Source: an uncultured Collinsella sp. (GTDB lineage: Bacteria > Actinomycetota > Coriobacteriia > Coriobacteriales > Coriobacteriaceae). From it: a stretch of DNA of 21,104 nucleotides. Shown piece by piece: positions 13,770-19,267 of the stretch; positions within the stretch are counted from its first letter, which is position 1; each line of letters opens with the position of its first letter. Position numbers and translations under genes: made by a program. A model generated the notes under the pieces. The model searched no databases and was not told where the DNA came from. It worked only from the letters and a program-made list of their open reading frames with translations. The stretch is taken from NCBI GenBank assembly GCA_902494585.1, contig CABUUD010000024.1, positions 1-21,104 on the forward strand, given 5' to 3'.

Positions 13770-14534
13770 ATGGCAATCAAACAGACAGCGGGCAGAGATG
13801 CCCTGGGGGACTTTGCTCCCAAATTCGCACAGCTCAATGACGATGTGCTGTTCGGCGAGGTGTGGAGCCGAGAAGACAGGCTTTCCCTTCGAGACCGCAG
13901 CGTGGTGACGGTGGTTGCCTTGATGGCACAGGGGCTGACGGACTCTTCGTTCCAATATCATCTGATGTCCGCAAAGAACAACGGCGTGACCAGGGCGGAG
14001 ATAGCGGAAATCCTTACGCACGCGGCGTTTTACGCAGGCTGGCCCAAGGCATGGGCGGCCTTTCGCATGGCGAAGGAGGTCTGGGCGGATAGCGATGCCG
14101 CCGACGCAAGAACCAAGCATCAAAACGAGATGGCCTTTCCCATCGGTGCCCCCAACGACGCATTTGCGAAGTACTTTATCGGTCAAAGCTACCTCTCACC
14201 CCTTTCCACCGAGCAAGTCGGCGTTTACAACGTGACGTTTGAGCCCGGCTGCCGCAACAACTGGCATACCCATCACGCCAAAAGCGGCGGCGGGCAGATT
14301 CTCGTCTGCGTGGCTGGCCGAGGGTTTTACCAGGAATGGGGCAAACCGGCACAGGAGCTGTGCCCTGGCGATGTAGTAAATATTCCCGCGGGCGTAAAGC
14401 ACTGGCACGGTGCGGCGCCCGACAGCTGGTTTTCCCATCTCGCGGTGGAGGTTCCGGGCGAGGAGGCCTCCAACGAGTGGTTGGAGCCCGTGGACGACGA
14501 GCAATACCTTAAAGCGACCGACAAGGAGGCTTAG
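13770..14534 (+). CDS. Carboxymuconolactone decarboxylase-like domain fused to a cupin
   Basis: A 254-residue protein with ACAGGAGG about 10 nt before ATG 13770. Residues about 15-105 are a CMD domain (DRSVVTVVALMAQGLTDSS, FQYHLMSAKNNGVTRAEIAE) with H64 and H84. There is no CXXC pair, so it is not an AhpD-type peroxidase. Residues about 145-230 are a metal-binding cupin: H166, H168 and Q176 in NNWHTHHAKSGGGQ, and HWH at 211-213 in GVKHWHGA. Such CMD-cupin fusions are common in gut anaerobes but poorly characterised. The gene is followed after 2 bp by an alpha/beta hydrolase, and both are probably MerR-controlled. Confidence 0.88.
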   Translation: MAIKQTAGRDALGDFAPKFAQLNDDVLFGEVWSREDRLSLRDRSVVTVVALMAQGLTDSSFQYHLMSAKNNGVTRAEIAEILTHAAFYAGWPKAWAAFRMAKEVWADSDAADARTKHQNEMAFPIGAPNDAFAKYFIGQSYLSPLSTEQVGVYNVTFEPGCRNNWHTHHAKSGGGQILVCVAGRGFYQEWGKPAQELCPGDVVNIPAGVKHWHGAAPDSWFSHLAVEVPGEEASNEWLEPVDDEQYLKATDKEA

Positions 14535-14536
14535 GT

Positions 14537-15508
14537 ATGGAGCAGTTGAAACTGACGCAGGAATGGGACAAGGTGTTCCCCAAAAACGACAAGGTTGAGC
14601 ACAGCAAGGCGACCTTCCACAACCGATACGGCATCACATTGGCTGCCGACGTGTACGTGCCTAAGAACGCGGAAGGCAAGCTGCCTGCCATTGCCGTCAG
14701 CGGCCCGTTTGGCGCGGTGAAGGAGCAGTCCTCCGGTCTGTACGCGCAGAAAATGGCAGAGCTGGGCTTTTTCGCAATTGCCTTTGACCCGTCCTATACC
14801 GGCGAGAGCGGCGGCGCGCCCCGCTATGTAGCATCGCCGGACATCAACACCGAGGACTTCTGCGCAGCGGTGGATTTCCTCTCTGTGCAGGAAAGCGTTG
14901 ACCCGGAGCGTATCGGCATCATCGGCATCTGCGGTTGGGGCGGCATGGCAGTCAATGCGGCGGCCATCGACACCCGTATCAAGGCTACCGCGGCTATGAC
15001 CATGTACGATATGACCCGCGTGACCGCAAACGGCTATTTTGACGCCGAGGATTCCGAGCAGGCGCGCTTTGAAAAGCGGAAAGCGCTGAATGAGCAGCGT
15101 ACCGAGGACTATAAAAACGGCAGCTATGCGCTGGCGGGCGGCGTGGTCGATCCGCTACCGGAGGATGCGCCGCAGTTTGTAGCGGACTATTACGCCTACT
15201 ACAAAACTCCGCGAGGCTATCATCCCCGCAGCCTGAACTCCAACGGTGGCTGGAATGCGACGTCTTCGCTGTCATTTTTGAATATGCCGATTTTGCAATA
15301 TAGCAGCGAAATCCGCTCTGCTGTGTTGCTGGTGCATGGCGAGAAGGCGCACTCCCGCTATTTCAGCGAAACCGCGTACAGCAAGCTGACCGGGAACAAC
15401 AAGGAATTGCTCATTATCCCCGGCGCCAACCACACCGACCTTTACGATCAGATGGACATCATTCCGTTTGGAAAGCTGAAGGCATTCTTTGAGGAATATC
15501 TGAAATAA
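14537..15508 (+). CDS. Alpha/beta hydrolase with Cys nucleophile (YcjY/dienelactone hydrolase-like)
   Basis: A 323-residue protein starting 2 bp after the CMD-cupin stop, with AAGGAGG inside that gene's end. The fold signature includes VSGPFGAVKEQ (oxyanion region), AFDPSYTGESGG (82-93) and the nucleophile elbow GICGWGGMA, where C132 replaces the usual Ser. H299 (GANHTDLYD) is the likely catalytic His. A Cys-His-Asp triad is known from dienelactone hydrolase, which acts next to carboxymuconolactone-type enzymes in aromatic ring degradation. That parallel with its operon partner is suggestive but unproven. Cytosolic; no signal peptide. Confidence 0.88.
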   Translation: MEQLKLTQEWDKVFPKNDKVEHSKATFHNRYGITLAADVYVPKNAEGKLPAIAVSGPFGAVKEQSSGLYAQKMAELGFFAIAFDPSYTGESGGAPRYVASPDINTEDFCAAVDFLSVQESVDPERIGIIGICGWGGMAVNAAAIDTRIKATAAMTMYDMTRVTANGYFDAEDSEQARFEKRKALNEQRTEDYKNGSYALAGGVVDPLPEDAPQFVADYYAYYKTPRGYHPRSLNSNGGWNATSSLSFLNMPILQYSSEIRSAVLLVHGEKAHSRYFSETAYSKLTGNNKELLIIPGANHTDLYDQMDIIPFGKLKAFFEEYLK

Positions 15509-15581
15509 GGCGTGCCTTGATTCAATGCCAAGTCTCCAGCAACGATTCTTCTAAAGAGTGGGAGTAGCTGAAACGAGGCGA

Positions 15582-15610
15582 TTGATTAACTCCATTCGTT
15601 TTGGTTACAA
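15582..15610 (+). promoter_or_regulatory. Candidate promoter of the iron-sulphur flavoprotein-like gene
   Basis: TTGATT (15582-15587) and TTACAA (15605-15610) are 17 bp apart. Both are partial matches to the housekeeping -35 and -10. They lie in the AT-richer gap 15509-15653. Confidence 0.35.
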
Positions 15611-15615
15611 GAAAA

Positions 15616-15637
15616 CATGCTGCGCGCCTGCAGCATG
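15616..15637 (+). promoter_or_regulatory. Leader hairpin abutting the Shine-Dalgarno
   Basis: CATGCTGC (15616-15623) pairs perfectly with GCAGCATG (15630-15637), with a 6-nt loop. The stem ends directly at the GAAGGAGAGGG ribosome site of the next gene. There is no following T run, so it is more likely a 5' mRNA structure or a protein-binding dyad than a terminator. Confidence 0.45.
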
Positions 15638-15653
15638 AAGGAGAGGGAATCCT

Positions 15654-16184
15654 ATGAAAATCGTTGTATTGAGCGGCAGCCCGCGCAAGGGCGCCAATAC
15701 CGACACCATGGTCGAGGCGTTTGCCGAGACCGCGCGTGAGGGCGGCAATACGGTCGAGGTCGTCCGCGTTGCCAGCAAGAAAATCGCTGGTTGCCTAGGG
15801 TGTCAGTATTGCTTTGCCCACGAGGGCACTTGCGTGCAGAAGGACGACATGGCCGACGTGATCGAGTCGCTGAAAGGCGCCGATATGGTTGTCTTCGCTT
15901 CGCCCATCTACTGGTTTGATATCACTGCGCAGGAGAAGGCCGCCATCGACCGCCTGTACGCCTTCGGTGCCACGGGCTTCCCGTTCACCAAGACGGCCCT
16001 CTTGCTCGATAGCCACAGCGAGGGCGTCTATGATGCGGCGATCGCTATGTACAAGTTAACCTGCGCGTACTGCAAGTGGGAGGACCAAGGCATTGTCACC
16101 ATCAGCGGTATGACCGAGCGCGACAGTATGGCATCGTCGCCCAAGTTGGAAGAGGTGCGAGAGCTCGCCCGCAAGCTCGCCTAA
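15654..16184 (+). CDS. NAD(P)H-dependent flavin oxidoreductase, iron-sulphur flavoprotein (Isf)-like
   Basis: A 176-residue flavodoxin-fold protein with strong GGAGAGGG before ATG 15654. The FMN-phosphate loop is GSPRKGANTDTM (8-19) and the second loop is ASPIYWFDITAQ. Between them C47, C50, C53 and C60 form CX2CX2CX6C, the compact motif that binds a [4Fe-4S] cluster in Methanosarcina Isf. Several relatives keep these Cys residues without a proven cluster, so the iron-sulphur assignment is tentative. Isf-type proteins move electrons from ferredoxin or NAD(P)H to oxygen, peroxide or quinones. It is a single-gene unit after a 145-bp gap. Confidence 0.85.
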   Translation: MKIVVLSGSPRKGANTDTMVEAFAETAREGGNTVEVVRVASKKIAGCLGCQYCFAHEGTCVQKDDMADVIESLKGADMVVFASPIYWFDITAQEKAAIDRLYAFGATGFPFTKTALLLDSHSEGVYDAAIAMYKLTCAYCKWEDQGIVTISGMTERDSMASSPKLEEVRELARKLA

Positions 16185-16293
16185 GGACAAGAAGAACGCA
16201 TAGCAATCGGTGTTGGTGGAAAATGCTTGCTGTCCTTACCAAGAGGAATGCCGATTGCCATGCAACGATGCTCCAGCGGACAATTCCGGTGTG

Positions 16294-16796
16294 CTAAAAC
16301 GCCTTCTCGTTCAAGAACTCCCTGAATGCGGGGATGTCAAAGCCAACGAGACCACGCCCACGTTCCCCGATGACGCCGTCCTCGAGGAGGCGGCGTTTGT
16401 ATTGGCTTGCGTAGTTGCTGGCGACGCCCATGCGTTTGGCTATCTCCGAGACCCTGCTGGGGCCAGAATCGGGCAGCATCGCGAGCAAAAAATCAATGTC
16501 TTTATCGGAAAGCTCCCGATAGGTCGTTTCGAGAGAAGCCCGATGTCATGCTTCTCGAGTTGCCTGAAGACGCCATTCATGCCCGTGCGCCAGTTGCCCT
16601 GAGCCTCTTGAGCATATGTCCAATCGATGCCCACTGGGCCAATTTGAACACCGTTTATGTGCGCGTGAGGCTGTGAGAGGTAGCTATCTGCGGCTTCTTT
16701 GGTTCGCTCGATATTATCTTCGAGCATGCCTGGCATGGCGGAGACATTTGCTGCAATCCATGGTGGCCCCTTTGCAGGTTTTGCTAACTTTTGCAA
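16294..16796 (-). pseudogene. Remnant of an AAA-type ATP-binding protein
   Basis: Two reading frames carry pieces of one protein. 16796 down to about 16535 gives a middle segment (PPWIAANVSAMPGM, GVQIGPVGIDWTYAQEAQ, GNWRTGMNGVFRQLEKHDIG). From about 16535 to the stop near 16294 another frame gives the C-terminal winged helix (ETTYRELSDKDIDFLLAMLP, SRVSEIAKRMGVASNYASQY, FDIPAFREFLNEKAF). From memory of this prokaryotic ATPase family, the N-terminal Walker A part and roughly 190 residues after the Walker B start are missing. An internal deletion has joined the pieces out of frame at GGGCTTCTC, so it cannot be an active ATPase. The C-terminal piece might still be made, but no start with a ribosome site is visible. 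Confidence 0.72.
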
Positions 16797-16826
16797 CTTT
16801 TGCTAAATTTTGCAAGTTTTGCTAAT
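16779..16826. repeat. Tandem repeat, 19-bp unit, 2.5 copies
   Basis: The units are TTTTGCTAACTTTTGCAAC (16779-16797), TTTTGCTAAATTTTGCAAG (16798-16816) and the half unit TTTTGCTAAT (16817-16826). Each unit is itself two near-copies of TTTTGCWAA. It overlaps the 5' end of the ATPase remnant and is much richer in AT than its surroundings. Confidence 0.85.
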
Positions 16827-16902
16827 GGCTTAACATGCCTTGTGCCGTGGGATTGCAGGAGTGAAAAACGGGGAGTTCTATTATTCCGACTACGTTGCAA
16901 CG

Positions 16903-16945
16903 AGCGGGGCCCGGAGCGCGATGTTGCTGCGCTCCGGGCCCCGCT
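16903..16945. terminator. Strong hairpin downstream of parC
   Basis: AGCGGGGCCCGGAGCGC (16903-16919) pairs perfectly with GCGCTCCGGGCCCCGCT (16929-16945), 17 bp with a 9-nt loop. It lies 37 bp past the parC stop. No T run follows on either strand, so it may act as a factor-dependent or structural terminator. Confidence 0.65.
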
Positions 16946-16981
16946 ACTTTGTAAAACCATGACGGTTTGACTGCCGTTGTT

Positions 16982-19222
16982 TTAGTCAAACAAACTCGGC
17001 ATGTCGTTTTCCTTCATGAGGGCACCGGCGGAGGGTAGGCTCTGCGCGGTGAACTTCTCGGCCGAGACGCCGGCGCCGAGGATTTCCTCGGTTGTGCCGA
17101 CGGTGGTGACCGAGCGGCCCTTCTTGGCCGTAAAGGCCTGGACGCCCTGCGTGTTGGTGGTCGTCTTGGTCTTGAGCAACGACGTGTTGAAGTTCATCAG
17201 GCGGTAGTCGCTCGAGACCAGCGCGATGTCGCGGTCCTCCTTGAGCACCTGGGCATACAGCAGCTTGCTGCCGCCGTAGATGGCGTTCTTGAGGCGCTTG
17301 CGGTTGGTCTTGGTGACGTATCCGGAAAGCGCGACGCGCACCACGCGGCCGTTCTCAAAGACGAACAGCACGTCGGCCTTGTAGTCCTCGGGGTCGATGA
17401 CCCAGATGACACTCTCGTCGGGTTCCATCTCAAGATCGGTCGGCAGGTACGAGCCCAGCTGGGCCGACTTGGTGTCCTCAAACGCCGCAACCTTGCACTT
17501 GTACACCTGGCTCTTGTTGGTAAAGACCAGCAGCTCGTGGGTGTTGGAGGACGGGAACTCGATAAAGGGCTTGTCGCCGTCCTTGTACTTGAGCGTGGTG
17601 GCCTTCTTAAGCACGCGGTCCGTCATCTTCTTAAGGTAGCCATCGCGCGAGAGCATGATGGTGACCGGATACTCCTCGACCTCGGGCTCCAGGCTTACCT
17701 CGATAACCTCATGGGGCTCGATCCTGCCCGTGCGGCGCGGCATCACGTACTTCTTGTTGACCGCGGCCAGCTCGTCGCTGATGACCTTCTTGATGTTCTC
17801 CTCGCTGGAGAGGATCTCCTCAAGCTCGGCAATCTCGCCCTCAAGCTTAGCGATGTCCTTGGTGCGGTTGAGGATGTACTCCTCGTTGATGTTGCGGAGC
17901 TTGAGCTCGGCGACAAACTCGGCCTGGGTCTCGTCGATGTCGAAACCCTTCATAAGGTTGGGCACGACCTCGGCTTCGAGCTTGGTGCCGCGGATGATGG
18001 CGATGGCCTTGTCGATGTCGAGCAAGATCGCCTCGAGGCCGTGCAGCAGGTGCAGGCGCTCGGACTTTTTGCCCAGGTCAAAGTTAATGCGGCGGCGCGT
18101 GGACTCAATACGCCACTTGACCCACTCGTGCAAAATCTGGCGCACGCCCATAACACGGGGATAGCCGTCGACGAGCACGTTGAAGTTGCACGAGAACGAA
18201 TCCTGCAGCGTGGTCGAGCGATAGAGCTTAGCCATGAGCTTGTCGGGGTCGACGCCGCGCTTAAGATCGATGGCGATACGCAGACCCGAAAGGTCGGTCT
18301 CGTCGCGGATGTCAGCGATTTCCTTGACCTTGCCCTCTTTGGAGAGCTTGACGATGCGCTCGATGATGACATCGGTCTTGGTGGTGTAGGGGATCTCGTA
18401 GACCTCGATGATGCGCTCTTCGGGAATCCAGCGCCAGCGGGAGCGGATTTGGAAGCTGCCGAGACCGGTCTCGATGATCTTCTCCATCTCCTCGCGGCGA
18501 TAGATGATCTCGCCGCCGGTCGAGAAGTCGGGCATGGGCATGTACTCGAGCAGGTCGCAGTCGGGATCCTTGAGGTAGTGCATCGTTGCGGTACAGACCT
18601 CGTTGAGGTTGAAGCCGCAGATGTCGGAGGCCATGGCGACGCCGATGCCCTTGTTGGCCGAGACGAGGATGTTGGGGAACGTGGTGGGCAGCAAACGCGG
18701 CTCCTTCATGGCACCGTCGTAGCTGTCGACGAAGTCGACCGGGTCCTTGTCGATGTCCTTGAAGATCTCGGCGCTGATGGGGGAGAGCTTGGCTTCGGTA
18801 TAACGCGAGGCGGCGTAGCTCAGATCGCCCGAATAATACTTGCCAAAGTTGCCCTTCGACTCCACGAAGGGGGCAAGCAGCGCCTCATTGCCGGTTGCCA
18901 GACGCACCATCGTCTCGTAGATCGCGGCGTCACCGTGCGGGTTGAGCTTCATGGTCTGGCCCACGATGTTGGCGCTCTTCTGGCGCTCGCCCTTGAGCAG
19001 ACCCATCTTGTACATGGTGTAGAGCAGCTTGCGGTGCGAGGGCTTAAAGCCGTCGATCTCGGGGAACGCACGCGAAACGTTGACGCTCATGGCGTAGGGC
19101 ATGTAGTTGACCTCGAGCGTCTGCGTGATCGGCTGGTCGGTGACCTCGGAGTGCAGGCCGATGACGTTCTCGGCGTTGACCTGCTTTTTCTTTGGCTGGT
19201 TCTTCGTCTTCTTCTTTGCCAC
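16982..19222 (-). CDS. parC: DNA topoisomerase IV subunit A (ParC-like)
   Basis: A 746-residue type IIA topoisomerase A subunit that breaks and rejoins DNA together with the ParE/GyrB subunit. The breakage-reunion domain starts MPYAMSVNVSRAFPEIDGFK (41-60). The catalytic tyrosine is Y141 in AASRYTEA. The quinolone-determining segment is NPHGDAAIYETMVR (95-108), with Ala99 at the position of GyrA Ser83 and Glu103 at that of Asp87. The C-terminal beta-pinwheel (about 500-746) lacks a QRRGGKG-type GyrA box, which favours topoisomerase IV over gyrase. The N-terminus is Lys-rich (MAKKKTKNQPKKK). It is 45 bp behind the B subunit in one operon. Pure sequence cannot exclude the label of a second gyrase. 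Confidence 0.85.
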   Translation of the reverse strand: MAKKKTKNQPKKKQVNAENVIGLHSEVTDQPITQTLEVNYMPYAMSVNVSRAFPEIDGFKPSHRKLLYTMYKMGLLKGERQKSANIVGQTMKLNPHGDAAIYETMVRLATGNEALLAPFVESKGNFGKYYSGDLSYAASRYTEAKLSPISAEIFKDIDKDPVDFVDSYDGAMKEPRLLPTTFPNILVSANKGIGVAMASDICGFNLNEVCTATMHYLKDPDCDLLEYMPMPDFSTGGEIIYRREEMEKIIETGLGSFQIRSRWRWIPEERIIEVYEIPYTTKTDVIIERIVKLSKEGKVKEIADIRDETDLSGLRIAIDLKRGVDPDKLMAKLYRSTTLQDSFSCNFNVLVDGYPRVMGVRQILHEWVKWRIESTRRRINFDLGKKSERLHLLHGLEAILLDIDKAIAIIRGTKLEAEVVPNLMKGFDIDETQAEFVAELKLRNINEEYILNRTKDIAKLEGEIAELEEILSSEENIKKVISDELAAVNKKYVMPRRTGRIEPHEVIEVSLEPEVEEYPVTIMLSRDGYLKKMTDRVLKKATTLKYKDGDKPFIEFPSSNTHELLVFTNKSQVYKCKVAAFEDTKSAQLGSYLPTDLEMEPDESVIWVIDPEDYKADVLFVFENGRVVRVALSGYVTKTNRKRLKNAIYGGSKLLYAQVLKEDRDIALVSSDYRLMNFNTSLLKTKTTTNTQGVQAFTAKKGRSVTTVGTTEEILGAGVSAEKFTAQSLPSAGALMKENDMPSLFD

Positions 19223-19267
19223 GATTTCCTCTTGAACTTCTTATGGGCCGTCGTTATCGATTTGCTG

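Noticed and set aside
16203..16258. GCAATCGG and CCGATTGC as a terminator after the Isf-like gene
   Set aside because: 8-bp arms with a 40-nt loop and no T run; too weak to call.
16210..16293. Cys-rich plus-strand frame (NACCPYQEECRLPCND)
   Set aside because: There is no ribosome site, and the frame continues antisense through the ATPase remnant; no known Cys-rich family was recognised.
16860..16962. GTG-started 34-codon frame VKNGEFYYSDYVATSGARS and onward
   Set aside because: Its second half is the 17-bp parC hairpin, so the open frame is best explained by chance.
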